Notes: generated by a model not told the origin, from the letters alone. DNA of 64,000 nt from Xenopus tropicalis (GCF_000004195.4 NC_030677.2:64938222-65002221); one strand, 5' to 3'; shown: positions 1 through 11,988, counted from the stretch's first letter. Made by a program: numbers and translations.

Positions 1-774
1 GACATAAAATGTTGTTCATTTTGAAATAATTTTGGAACTGATTTAATTTATTGTCTATTTGGAAATTCCGATAATTGCCTTTTGTCAGTCTTGCAACTCC
101 TGGTAATTTGAACCAGGCGAGTGATGCGCTGGCACACATTGACCTGTAGTTGGTAACACATCTGAGAGCTACGGAGGGTGGTAATATTGAGGCTTCTTCT
201 TTGTTTTTATTTATAGATTAAATAAACTTTAAAACTTTTTTATTTACTATAAGCTGCTTTTGACATTTTGTTGAGGAAAACCAGAGTGCCTGTCAGCATT
301 TTTTCCTATTTCCTAAATGGCTCCCTAAGCTGAAGGTCTGGGGCATGAGCACCCAGACCCACCTTTACCAAGGGTAATATCTCTACACCATTTGCTATGT
401 CTGTGATAACCTGTTATGATGTTATGGTAATAGTGAGCATTGATGTGATTGTGCTATTTCCTCATACTGGTGTGCAGAGGTAAATTGGCAAGATTGGGGA
501 TTAAATTTACAGCTTCATTGCAATCATTCATTAGTTATTTTTGCGTTCTTGTTTTGCCTTTTATTTGTTGCAAAATGAATTATTTTCCATTATTTTTTCA
601 AGCACTTTTTAGGATGCCAGATTTGTATTTTTTTATTTTTATTTTTTTTAAATAATGATATATTTGTAATTTTTTATTTACTTTTTTTTTTTAGAATGTG
701 AAAAAAATGTGAACAAGTGGCCCTTAGATTTATTATCCAGAGTGCTTGTGACGAGGAGTTTTCATAGCTTGAGT
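1..774. other. No gene recognised (AT-rich single-copy-like DNA)
   Basis: I see no gene, structured repeat or domain-bearing frame here. T-rich runs lie around 600-700. Open frames are short and low in complexity, as expected by chance in AT-rich DNA. Confidence 0.6.
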
Positions 775-1004
775 CTGCTAAAAACAATTTAAACTGCAAA
801 TAAACCCAATAGGATTGTTTTGCCCCCAATATGGATTCATGCAGCGTAGTTACCATCAAGTACAAAGTACTGTTTTATTATTACAGGAAAAAGGAAATTC
901 TTTTTTAAAATAGAATAATTTTCTTAAAAGGGAATTTAAGACTGCCTTCCCATAATTTGGAGCTTCCTGGATACTGGGTTTCTGGATAACAGATTCTATA
1001 CCTG
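775..1004 (-). mobile_element. MITE of the CAGGTATGGGAT family, one end only
   Basis: This is one half of a roughly 300-bp MITE family seen more completely at 21920-22237 and 58169-58468. Shared landmarks are the pair TACTGTTTTATTATTACAG and GGATTGTTTTG, then TTCTGGATAAC and a terminal ATACCTG followed by TA at 1005-1006. The terminal CCTG next to TA matches a TA target-site duplication. The other end is missing, so the copy is truncated. I do not assign a superfamily name. Confidence 0.7.
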
Positions 1005-1868
1005 TATTTATTTTCTTTTTATGATTGAAAATGATTTAACTGCATAATATATTAAATGCATCTTATAACAGTAATCATTATCAAACATATATTTGTAAAT
1101 TACATTATTGGTTGTATATGGTATAATTAATGTATTTAGCGTGAAACCTCAATTTTGTTAAGTTTTCCCTCAGTTTACACTGTATTTTGGTGATCCCACC
1201 AATACATAATGCATAAAACATTTCCCAAATTTTACACCATTTTTTCTGGTTCCCAAAATATAATGGGGGTTCTACTGTAAACATATTTTAGATTTGATCT
1301 TATCCCAGGAGTGCAGCTTCACCTTTTCATTAGTGACATTGGTTGTGAAGGTAAAGCACAATAGCAAATACATTTTGGGTGGTTTTCTAGTATCTGTTCA
1401 AAATGAATAACACAACAATAATAAAGTATTTTGAATTTTACTGGCTTTTATACAATTTGCTTTACATTGAGCAGGGATAATGATATATAACCTCCTGTCA
1501 GCACGTGTACGTTCTAGAAATAGTGTGGGATTTTTTTTGGCTCCATCATTGCATCCGCCGATGAATAAGTTCCATGTTGGTTTTTCTGTATTTTGGAAAT
1601 ATTTGAAATTACCTTTTATGCACATATTCTATTTTAGAGAAAAAGGTTCTACACTAGGCTTATATGAGGAGCTAAACAATGCCTCAGTTTTCAAACAAAA
1701 GACAAAGACAAAGACAAATTCCTTCAACTTTAAAAAGTCTTTAGTTACTTGGCAGTTACTCTACAAAGTAGTTTCCTCTTTTTGTGGCAATTAGGCAGGT
1801 TATGCTAAGTAAATGAGTGGTAGCATCAGTGTGTAAAGTTAGCCAAGGGTGCTAAGATACAATCAATG
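1005..1868. other. No gene recognised
   Basis: AT-rich sequence with no repeat family I can name and no gene. The two overlapping short frames at 1398-1794 have no domain features. Confidence 0.55.
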
Positions 1869-1876
1869 GTAAGGTT

Positions 1877-2148
1877 TAGTGATGAGCGAATCTGTCCTGT
1901 TTTGCTTCGCCCAAAATTTTGCTAATCTTTGAAAAGATTCGCGAAACGGCAAAAATGTTGCTGAGCAAAAAAATTGTTGCCCGCAACAATTCTTTTGACA
2001 TGCGACTATTCTTTTGGCGCGGGTGACAATTTTTGGATGTGCTGCAAATTTTTCATCCGTTTCCCAAAACAATCTGCCACTGGTGAAACGCAAAAACTTG
2101 CCGCAAATCCATGTCTGGCGAAACATTTCGCCCATCACTAGAGCACTA
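1877..2148. mobile_element. hAT-type MITE, TAGTGATG family, complete
   Basis: A 272-bp non-autonomous element with termini TAGTGATGAG and CATCACTAGAGCACTA. It is flanked by a perfect 8-bp direct repeat, GTAAGGTT, at 1869-1876 and 2149-2156. An 8-bp target-site duplication is the hallmark of hAT transposons. The interior is built from TTCGC/GCGAA-rich inverted motifs and has no coding capacity. Related copies lie at 9764, 26363, 26996 and 63584. Confidence 0.85.
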
Positions 2149-2156
2149 GTAAGGTT

Positions 2157-3140
2157 ATCAATAAAGGAGAGCTGCCAAAGGAAAAGTTAATTGCCAAATC
2201 AGGTTGATCTGATTGTTTGGCCTTTTGTCATTGTCAATTACATGGGGTTCTGCTCAATGCTTTAGGCAGAATACTGAATGCAGTCCTTGTCCAATGGGGT
2301 TTTTCAGACTGGCCATCTGGTATAAGTCAAAACTCTGTCAGTTTAGGAGGCTGTCATTTTGCCCAATAAGCTGACCAATAATCTGTGGAGTCATTCTGTT
2401 TGCAGCCATCTTAAAAGCCCTAATTGACCAAGCTGCTGTTGGTATATATATATATGAAAAGATGACCCTTTGCTTTAGTCTTTCTGTATCTACTACCGAA
2501 CTTTACAGAGTGTTGCAATGTTGCATCACTTAATGCTATTATTATTATTTTTATTATTAACTACAATACAATCATAATACCACTGATACATAAACTGTTA
2601 CCAATATTAATGAAGAAGTCTTGCAGAATAGCACATATCAGGGTTACTCGATTCCAGTAAGTGAACCTGCAACCCAGAAAAATGACTAAGAACAACTATG
2701 CTCTGGGTTCTAGTCCAGACTTATTCCAATGTTAAAAAAACACAATCCTACGCCAAAAGGATAATATAAATAAGAATTCTGTCTGCTAAAAACACACCAT
2801 TGTTTAACAAATGTTTTAATTTACTTGTAACCCATAGGTTAACCTCAAAGGAGGGGTTACCACATTTAGGACTGCATGTGAAAGAACTGCTGTGTAATTA
2901 TCCACTAGACATGAACTTAATAATATAATTACTGTGAAATCTTTCCAATTTTTAATGTAAAGGAAAATTTGGGAAATAATGACATGACAGGTAGATTTGC
3001 TCTTGCATTTCCCCCTAAGTAAATTATAAACCTTGCAGATGGGCAATTTTGCTTGCTATAACAATAAGAGCAATACTCTATAGCCAGTGGCACGCACATG
3101 AAGCCTTGTGCAAATCATTTTGAGTGCATATACGTTTTCT
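2157..3140. other. No gene recognised; short TA and ATT runs
   Basis: A short TA repeat lies at about 2443-2454 and an ATT-rich run at about 2537-2556. I recognise no gene or repeat family. The left end of the large element that follows was not located and may fall here. Confidence 0.5.
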
Positions 3141-3204
3141 TTACTTTGTGCTTGTTCTCTGCGCTCGCTGCTTCATCCGAGCGCAGAGAACGATCGCAAA
3201 GTAA
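3141..3204. repeat. GC-rich perfect-core hairpin
   Basis: Arms at 3141-3167 and 3178-3204 pair at about 24 of 27 positions around a 10-base loop. The core TTCTCTGCGCTCG is perfect. It stands out as GC-rich in AT-rich surroundings and probably belongs to the 5' part of the large element that ends at 6811. Confidence 0.75.
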
Positions 3205-3330
3205 AGGACCCCCTAGGGAACGAGTGGAGGGGGGTTACTAGTGGCCCCTGGGGCTCGTAGATTCTACATGCCCGGCTTTTTCTGCTCCCTCACTCACTTC
3301 CTGCGCTCCTCCCTCCGCCCCTCACTTACT

Positions 3331-3348
3331 TGCACACACACACACATG
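3331..3348. repeat. Short CA microsatellite
   Basis: A run of CA dinucleotides just downstream of the GC-rich hairpin. Confidence 0.7.
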
Positions 3349-3839
3349 CACTCAAAACAAATGTTGCCATGTGTACACACTCACTTATGTAATTTTGTAA
3401 TTTTTTTTTTTTATCGCATCGTTTTTATTCTAGCCTGAAAAAATTGTCTTATTGCCATTGTGGATAGCGTATTTGATAACCACACTGCGCAATACCTTTT
3501 GTGTATTATTTTGGTGTTTTTATTACATTTTCTGTGATTTTGGTGCATTTTTAGTCATTTTATTGCATTTTAAACCATTTTATTGCATTTGCAGTTATGC
3601 ATAGTTTTTGTTTGCTTCACTTTGCCTGTAAAACTAATTTGCCCAAACCAGAATACTCAAACTGTGATTTTGACTGCAGATATCACTAGGAAAAAAACCC
3701 CATTGATTTTAGGGTTTTTTTGTGATTTTAGCGATTTTATTGCATTCCATATTGTTCTTTGTTACTTGTCTAGCACATGGACATTTTGTCTGCTGTATTT
3801 CAATTTGGCTTCCTCTGTACCCCACTTAGTTTGGTAAAT

Positions 3840-6500
3840 CTATGCATATTGGGCATCAAACTGTTCAGTAGACCCCTGGCATTCATATTTAGGGTGTTTT
3901 ATGTTGGTACGTTATGAAATGTGGGCTACATAATGGGGCAAAATGCAAGCTTTGTAACAATTTTCAGAAATGTAATAAAAACCGTTCTGTTTAGCATAGC
4001 TTTGTAGTTTGGTATTTTGCAGTAGAAAGATGTATTTACCCATTTTTGTTTTGTCAGAATGTGTGCTTTCAGAAAATGTATGGTTTTCTAGGGTCTCCAT
4101 ACTGTTAGGGGGTCTTATGGCACATAATACACATACCGAGTGCAAAAACTGCACGAGCCGGAGCGCCATTCGTGAAAATTCATATGCACTATTTTCATTT
4201 GGGTGCCCCTGTACTCTACATAGTTTGGTAAATCTATGCATATAGGGCATCAGTAGACCTCTGGTGTTCCTATTTGGGGTGATGTTCCTTTTTACGCAAC
4301 ATTTTTAGTAGATTTTTTGAAATGTCATAGAAACCACTAGCTTTAGGAAAGCTTTGCAGATAGGTACTTTGGTGTAGAAAGGACTCTTTACCCATGATGG
4401 ATTTGTCTGAACGTGTACTTTCCAAAAATATATGGTTTTCAGGGGTCACACTATATTTCTGCAGTTTCTATCCCACATAAAACTGCCATGTGTTTATGAA
4501 TTAGGTAAAGGTAAGCCATGAAATTAGAGTGCACAAGGTATATTTTGGGGTCTCTAAGTGCCATGTGCTTTGATAAACCTATGTACAGTGGGCATCAAAC
4601 TGTTCAGTAGACCTCAGGGGTTCATATATAGGGTGTTTTATCTTGGTACCTAATGACCTATAGAAAATAAGATGCTGCATATTGGAAGTTTTGAGGTGAT
4701 TCTTGGAAAACATTTGCGGCTTGGTACTTTGGAATAGAAAGACAAGGGTACCCATTTTAGATTTCGGAGAATGTGTACTTACCAAAAATATATGACTTTC
4801 TGGGGTGAGTGTACTTTTTACTAACTTTATCCCACACAAAATGATGTAAATGTGTTGATTTTGCAGAAGCTAAAATGACAGAAATGACGGATCATATGGG
4901 GTATGTTCACATTAGGGCCCCTACATGCCACATACTTAGGTAAACCTAAACATATTGGGCATCATACTGTTCAGTGGACCCCTGGCGTTCAAATTCAGGG
5001 TGTTTTATCTTGGTACCTAATGATACATGGGAGATAAAATGCTGTAAACTGGAAGCTTTGAGAGGATTTTTTGGAAATAGTATCAAAATTGCCAACTTTA
5101 GGAAAGCTTTGCGACTTAGTACTTTGGAGTAGAAAGATATGGGTACCCATTTTAGATTCGGGGGAATGTGTACTTTCCAAAAATATATGGCTTTCTGGGG
5201 TGAGCGTACTTTTTTTGTAGTATTGTCCCACACAAAATAATGTAAATATGTTGATTTTGCAGAAGCTGAAATGACAGAAATGACAGATCATATGGTGTAT
5301 GTTCACATTGGGGCTCCTACATGCCACATACTTAGATAAACCTATACATATTGGGCATCAAATTGTTCAGTGGACCCCTGGTGTTCAAATTCAGGGTGTT
5401 TTATCTTGGTACCTAATGCTATGTGGGAGATAAGATGCTGCAAATTGGAAGCTTTGAGGGGATTTTTGGAATTGTCATCAAAATTGCTAATTTTAGAAAT
5501 GCTTTGCGGCTTGGTACTTTGGAGTAGAAAGACACAGGTACCCATTTTAGATTCGAAGGAATGTGTACTTTCCAAAAATATATGGCTTTCTGGGGTGAGC
5601 GTACTTTTTTTGTAGCGTTATCCCACACAAAAGGATGTAAATGTGTTGATTTTGCAGAAGCTGAAATGACAGAAATGGCAGATCATATGGTGTATATTCA
5701 ATTGGGGCCCCTACATGCCACATACTTAGATAAACCTATACATATTGGGCATCAAACTGTTCAGTGGACCCCTGGTGTTCAAATTCAGGGAGTTTTATCT
5801 TGGTACCTAATGCTATGTGGGAGATAAGATGCTGCAAATTGGAAGCTTTGAGGGGATTTTTGGAATTGTCATCAAAATTGCTAATTTTAGAAATGCTTTG
5901 CGGCTTGGTACTTTGGAGTAGAAAGACACAGGTACCCATTTTAGATTTGGGGGAATGTGTACTTTCCAAAAATATATGGCTTTCTGGGGTGAGCGTACTT
6001 TTTTGTAGCGTTATCCCACACAAAAGGATGTAAATGTGTTAATTTTGCAGAAGCTGGAATGACAGAAATGATAGATCATATGGGGGTATGTTCCCACTGG
6101 GGCCCCTACATGCCACATACTTAGGTAAACCTATACATATTGGGCATCAAACTTTTCAGTGGACCCCTGGCATTCAAATTTAGGGTGTTTTATCTGCTTA
6201 CTTTATGACCTGTAGGAGATAAGATACTATAGACAGGAAGCTTTGAAGCGATTTTTAAGAAATTTCACAAATTTTGATAAAAACCAATAATTTTAGGAAA
6301 GCATTGCAACTTGGTAGTTTGGAGTAGACAGGCAGTTCTATCTATTCTGGATTCCACAGAATCTGTTCTTTCAAAAAATTTATAATTTTCTGGGATAAAC
6401 CTTATGTTAGTGGAATTTGTGACCTTGAAATCTAAAGTATGCAGCTTTCTGGAGCAATGCTTTGGAAATTTGGTAGTGTACTGCTGGGAGTTTTTGACCT
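3840..6500. repeat. Tandem array, about seven units of 350-396 bp
   Basis: The landmark TCAGTGGACC or TCAGTAGACC recurs near 3865, 4250, 4604, 4971, 5367, 5761 and 6156, giving spacings of about 385, 354, 367, 396, 394 and 395 bp. Each unit also carries GGCATCAAACTG, TTATCTTGGTACCTAATG and AAAATATATGGCTTTCTGGG. The last units are regular and very similar; units starting near 5367 and 5761 are almost identical over their first 200 bases, while the left units are shorter and diverged. Look-alike frames on both strands recur in every unit and are shadows of the repeat, not genes. Confidence 0.85.
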
Positions 6501-6811
6501 ATGTCAGTGAGAAATCTCCATAAAACTATATATATTTGGTATTGTTGCGTTCAAGAGACATGGGACTTTCCAAATCAGTTGTATTTTTGTGAATAAAATA
6601 ATTTTTGTTTCTGGTGTATGTGTTTGTATTATGGAAAATATTATTTTTGAAAGCTTATGTTGTCCTGAAAAAAAACAATATATAGTTTTCCTGGGTAAAC
6701 TAAAAGTCCCCCTAGGAAAAGCCCCTACAGTGAAACAGTGCAAAATGTTCAAAAACTGTCTGGCAGTAGAAGTTCCACTTTGTTCAAAACAGCTGGCAGT
6801 GAAAGGGTTAA

Positions 6812-7140
6812 GGCTGATGACAGACGAGGTGTAGGGCGGATATTGTCACCAAGCGTAAAAGCGTTTGTTGAAAATTCCGCTCTACGCCTCCTACATGTGC
6901 CTGCACCCAAATGAATGGAATACGCTCGGGTGCAGGCACATGTATCTGATACAAGCATGAAAACGCAAGAGAATGCAAAGTCTCGCGTTTTTATGTGTAT
7001 ATCGGCTACATGTGCCTGCACCGGAGCGTATTCCATTCATTTGGGTGCAGGCACATGTAGGTGGCGTAGGGCGGAATTTTCAACAAACGCTTTTATGCTT
7101 GCCGAAAATATCCGCCCTATGCCTCGTCTGGCATTAGCCT
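6812..7140. mobile_element. Palindromic MITE abutting the piggyBac-like end
   Basis: Terminal inverted repeats of about 30 bp (AGGCTGATGACAGACGAGG at left, CCTCGTCTGGCATTAGCCT at right) enclose a larger imperfect palindrome. It includes paired GGTGCAGGCACATGTA blocks and paired AATTCCGC/GCGGAATT blocks. There is no coding capacity. The left end begins directly after the TTAA of the preceding element. Confidence 0.8.
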
Positions 7141-9755
7141 AAGAAAGTTTTGTGATTTACAGTTATTGCGTAATCTTTCTAAATTCTTTTTTAGTTTGAA
7201 TACCATGTCAGCTAGCATTCTAAGACATAGCTAGTAATAGCCACTGCAATATGGTTACAAGTAGCTAGCTTTCCCCCTTTCTTTGCTTAAGAAAGCTTTG
7301 TGATTATTGCATTTCCTAGCTTAGCTACCCTCTGGCTATTTGCCATTTCATAATACTTAGTCCAATGTAAAATCTGCTGGGATACAATGGGGCAGAAAAG
7401 AACAGTAGTAGCATTCCATTGTTTGACAAATATTGACCTTAATGTTTTGTTTTTGCACAAATCATGAAAAATGATTAATGCTGATTTCAATTCAAAATTG
7501 CAGCCTAAACATAATTCACCTACACCAATGACTGTCATTATTTTTCAAGAAGGAAGACTAAAAACCCTTTGTGTGAGATATTAAAGCTGTATCAGTTTTA
7601 CTCTTACCAGATGTGAACTTAAGATCCATATTGTAGAATAATTACAAACAGATTTGTACAGTTACCATATGGCACTACAGCCAGAATTTATGAGGCCTCC
7701 TTTTACCTACTTTTGTAGCATCACTGTCCAGTAGACAGCACCAGGAAGGCATGCTGTTTTTAAATGCTGGCTTAATAATATTTTTACCATTAAACCAAAG
7801 GAATAATAAAAAAGTTAACATTTTTTATAAATCTTATTAGTACCACAAATTCTTTACTCAGAAAACAAAGTCTATTTTTTGGCTGCAAAAGAGCAATAAG
7901 GTATTTCCCTAAGACAGAGCCTTTTAAGTATAAACCAAATACTATATTTATTTTTAATCACATCTCCTGCTTGCCCTTGCTATCATTTCTGTCCCAAGTA
8001 GATTGGACATTTATGTATTTATACATTCTAATGCTGAGGCGGTGTTCCATTTGTAGAATAAGGGGAAGGGAAATTCTTGTTTCGCAGTGGTGCGGAGGTG
8101 TGGTGCTGAGGCACGAGGCAGAAGCCCTCAGTTGGGAAAGTAGGGATTATTTACTTATAGTACTGATTATTTACTGAGGAGTAGGGTCCTATGAACCACA
8201 GATTAGCTAATACGAGGGCTATATCTGTAATAGGAGTGAGCCAGGAAGCTAGCAGGCATTTTTTAGCTCTAGTGATAAGTTAGTTGTAATTAGTACCACA
8301 ATCAGTCCTTTGCCAGTGAGGTACATGAGTGAAAAAAGCTAGGGTAGGTTAAGTACAACTGTCTTACTGGAGGATCCTGAACATAGAGCTATTCTGTTTA
8401 TTGACAAGCTTTATGTGGTTCTGTAAATTGAACTTTTTTGTGTAATAAGGAACCTTTTCATGTGGAATCTGTATAGAACCAGCTGAGAGATAACTATGTT
8501 AAAGTCCTAATATGTTCATCAGCATAACCTGTTTAAAGCAGGAAACCATGTCATTTACCACCAACACTGTTAGAAGGGTAACTAAAGAGTTAAAGCATTA
8601 TGGGCAAGTTAATAGACTGTGTTTAATAACTCAATAACTTACATAATAAATGAGCCCCTCAATTTTCAAGTTATTATTTAAAGTGTACTGCTTAGCTTAG
8701 CATGGTTAAAGAATTCAATTGTGATACCAGAATCATTTAGAGATGAGCTAATGAGCCGGTCAGAGGTGATTTCTGTGAATCTGTTTTTGTTGCTTATCCT
8801 GCAATATGCCCATTAATCAAAGATAAATGGGAAAATTGGTATTGAAAGCACATCAATTATATTTGCCAAGTATGTGCTAGGTTCTGCAGATCCAAGATAA
8901 TTACAATCAATAATTTATCATGATTTGCTTGTTAAGTGATGATAAGTAATCACAGTCAGAAAAATATTGCTATCTGCTACTAATTCAATGTATGTCTGGG
9001 GGGGGGGTCTTATGCAGCAAATAAAAATGTTCAATAAACCATCACTGTATAAACATATAAACCTGCTACTGTGCAAAGCAGGCTGCATTTGAAGCTTTGT
9101 TTTGTGGTTTGATCCTTGCAAGCCGCCTTTCATCCAGTAATATTAAAAAAAGGAATTTAACTAGCACTGGCAGCACCAAATCCTAATTTTCCATGTGCTG
9201 AGCAAGACAAAAATAAATTGTAAGATTTAGCCTGCTTCTTTAATAAGGGAACTACAGTACATCTTCATGTGCGCTTCCTCACGGGAGTAGTGAAAGCATT
9301 TTTTATCACCGTGGCATAAAGGTGTCAGAACAGATGTCCTTTGTCCATGAAATAAGTCTCTGGAGAAATCTCAAAACATCATTTTCTACAAGTGTACATT
9401 GTACAGCACATTCAGGAATCACTTAGTGCTTGTGTGGTCTTGCCAATATAGACATGGACTATTCCTACCAATCAGAGGAATTTTTTTATAGAACAACTGC
9501 ATGATAAGCATATACAGTACAACAAAGAAATGATCATTTGTGAGGCAAAACTGACTATAATATTGTTAAACTGAACTAATTCATCATACTTTGTAAAGCC
9601 ACTAGAAATGTTTGCTTAACAGGAAAATATATGAAACGTAATTAAATAAAAATGCCTTTGTGAAGTAGAGGCATCTTTCAAAGTTTCCAAAAGCCGTGGG
9701 TGCTATATGTATTAATTCACTTTAGTCTGTATGTAAGCTTGTGAATATATAGTTA
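7141..9755. other. No gene recognised (2.6 kb)
   Basis: I see no repeat family, gene or RNA. A G-run lies at about 8999-9008. Short chance frames such as 7287-7538 and 7971-8177 show no domain signal. It may be single-copy intergenic or intronic DNA. Confidence 0.5.
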
Positions 9756-9763
9756 TATATAGT

Positions 9764-10019
9764 TAGTGATAAGCAAATCCTATTTTTCTTCGCTGAAAAA
9801 TTTGCAAAACTGCTGAAAAATTTGCGAAACGGAAAAAATTCACAAAATGTGCTTACCACAGGACTTTTTTACACACGCAGCTTTGATGCAACCATGACTT
9901 ATTTGATGTGACAGCAACTTATTTGATACAACCGTGACTTTTTCCCCATGTACCACAAAAAAAAAATTGGCAACAGTGAAATTCAGAATTTTGCAGTGAA
10001 TCCATGCCTAGCGAAATAG
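9764..10019. mobile_element. hAT-type MITE, TAGTGATG family, one end degraded
   Basis: The left end TAGTGATAAGCAAATCC and the internal TTTGCGAAACGG and AATCCATGCCTAGCGAAA match the family at 1877-2148. The right terminal CATCACTA is missing and no 8-bp duplication is visible. Confidence 0.7.
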
Positions 10020-10047
10020 TTCTATATACAGTATATATACAGTATAT
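10020..10047. repeat. TATACAGTATA short repeats
   Basis: Three iterations of a TATACAG-type unit, low in complexity. Confidence 0.6.
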
Positions 10048-10049
10048 AC

Positions 10050-10396
10050 AGGGGGAGGTCCATTTATCAACATTCTCACTTTCATGGTTTTAGAGGATTT
10101 TGAAACCATGAACAAACTAATTTTCTCTAAAACTACAAATGTAAAGTAATTTATTAAAACTGCCTTTTAAAAAAAACCCGAAAAACGCAAATTTTGAGTT
10201 TTGTCACAGAAATGAAAACAATAAAAAAAGTGCAAAAACCTCTAAAAGAAAGATGGATTAGGAAACGGGAATGGGATAGTTGCCATTGACTTTCGCATGA
10301 CTTTCCAGATTTTAGATAGCATATTTTTGTTTTCATATTTGTCACAGTTTTGATGCATAATGCGAATAAATGACATTTAGTAAATGTGCCTCGTAG
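10050..10396 (+). mobile_element. MITE of the CATTTATCAACATTCTC family
   Basis: It starts GAGGTCCATTTATCAACATTCTCAC-like and ends near TAGTAAATGTGCCTC. The interior is rich in AAACC and TTTTGG motifs. It is the same family as the inverted pair at 54942-55523. No coding capacity. Confidence 0.7.
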
Positions 10397-11105
10397 AATG
10401 TGGTATTAAGAAGGTGCCTTAACTGGAAACCAAAGATTGTAGGTAGGATATGGGGTAGACTGAGATGATACCAAGAAATCACCCTCAGGAGCAAAAGTGC
10501 TCCATTAATTCCTGTGTTCCCTTGCGGTGGAAATGCCTGTGTGACATGTTTGTTAGTCCCCTGTTAGAACAGGTTGCTGGTCAGAACTCTGCTCTGCTAG
10601 AAAGGCCAGGTCAGTAAGCCTGAGCAATAACTATCAAATGACAGTTTACATAATCCTGTATGTTTCTGGCATCAGCCACAGGGCACCTCTGATGTTATTG
10701 CTTCCAGGTGAATATAACACGGTTTGATATTGCAATTGTTGTCATTATGTCGCTTTTTGTAATCTCCAAAATATTATGATTTAGTATATACAGTTTATTG
10801 TGAGCTCAAATAGAGTGACACAGTGATTGCAAGTTGCTGGTAAGTAGCCTTTACAGTAGTCAGCTCTCCTCCAGCAACCTCACTCCAGTTTCTAACATGC
10901 TCTGCACACTTTTGATATTCTTTCTCTTCACAAGTTCTTTAATTAATGTACATAACATGCAAGGCTCTTTAGGAATTGCCAGAGAAAACCTGACTACTGC
11001 TATCTGTTAAAATGGTACATGTAGTCTGGACAAGTAGTGCAGAAAAACTCATGCTGTTGTCAGTCGCTAATATGCTTACAAATAAATTTACATACATGAT
11101 ATATA
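10397..11105. other. No gene recognised
   Basis: About 700 bp with no recognisable repeat, RNA or coding signal. Confidence 0.5.
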
Positions 11106-11384
11106 GGGGCTGATTCACTAAAGTGCGATAAAATTTATCACACGCTTTTTTGCGTTAAATTAGTCACGATAATTAGCGCGCGATTCACCATAGTATTATC
11201 GTGTGCGGTAAGTCGCCATATCGCATGCGTTATTTTTCGCACGACCACATGCGCTAGTTTTAACGCATACGTTAATTTCCGCGCTGAAAAGAATACGATC
11301 GCATGATTCACAATCACTTAGGTGCACTAAATATCGCATTAGGCTATGCGAAAATTAACACCTACTACAGGCAGGCGATAAATT
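11106..11384 (+). mobile_element. MITE, GGGGCTGATTCACTAAA family, left part
   Basis: It starts GGGGCTGATTCACTAAAG after TA. The body is dense in CGCATGCG, TTATCGTG and GCGATA inverted motifs, unlike the AT-rich flanks. A related truncated copy is at 56867-56999. No matching right end is seen, so it was truncated or overrun by the next repeats. Confidence 0.65.
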
Positions 11385-11780
11385 AAAGAAAAGTACAGTA
11401 AATGAGTTTTGGCAATAAAATATGGACTTACAGTGTTATTTATTCAAGTATGTGTCTTTTTACTCAATTTTACTAAAGTCTTGGCATGTATGGAATTTCG
11501 CTACTAATATACAGTACTATAGCAGTAAATATTTAGTCGCCAAAATATACAGTACTATAGCGGTAAATATTTAGTTGCCAAAATATACAGTACTGTAGCG
11601 GTAAATATTTAGTCGCACAAAATACATTACTAGGTATAATAATTATACAAAAGTACAGTAAATGAGCTTTTGGCAATAAAATATGGACTTTGCAGTGCTA
11701 TTTATTCAAGTATGTGTTTCACCTAGAGTGACGCAGCCTCCAGTTTGCAGGGAAATGGTCATTTTTAATACAGTAATTTT
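11385..11780. repeat. Direct duplication with an internal three-unit 38-bp repeat
   Basis: The segment beginning AAAGTACAGTAAATGAG near 11390 recurs near 11648, with AATAAAATATGGACTT and TATTTATTCAAGTATGTGT in the same order (offset about 255 bp). Between them a 38-bp unit containing ATACAGTACTATAGC and TAAATATTTAGTCGC occurs three times, starting at 11509, 11547 and 11585. Confidence 0.8.
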
Positions 11781-11849
11781 CCGCAAGTATTGGCGTGTAT
11801 GGCTAACATGGTGTGCATTCATTCGCACGACTATTTATATGCGGCTACA

Positions 11850-11985
11850 AGTGATGAAATGTTTCGCCAGGCATGGATTCGCAGTGAAGTTTTGGACATG
11901 CAGCGAATTTTTCCGCTGCGAATTTTTTCATGCATTTCGCAAAACAATCTGCCAATGGCAAAACGCATAAAAAAATTCACCACGC
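11850..11985. mobile_element. Fragment of the TAGTGATG hAT MITE family, inverted pieces
   Basis: GAAATGTTTCGCCAGGCATG is the reverse complement of the right end of the family copy at 1877-2148. TTTCGCAAAACAATCTGCCA then matches the same family in direct orientation. Two opposed pieces lie side by side just before the 52-bp array. Confidence 0.6.
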
Positions 11986-11988
11986 AAA

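Larger units (their letters stand above)
3205..6811. mobile_element. Non-autonomous piggyBac-like element carrying a tandem array
   Basis: The right end at 6794-6811 reads TGGCAGTGAAAGGGTTAA. Its reverse complement differs at one base from the amphibian piggyBac terminal consensus TTAACCYTTTKMCTGCCA. The terminal TTAA is the piggyBac target site. No transposase is present; most of the interior is the array at 3840-6500. I could not find a matching left TTAA end, so the left limit is arbitrary and the piggyBac call rests on one end. Confidence 0.5.

Noticed and set aside
4579..6033. Several overlapping open frames of 77-110 codons with similar peptides on both strands
   Set aside because: They repeat with the 395-bp unit, have no domains and occur in antisense pairs, so they are shadows of the tandem repeat.
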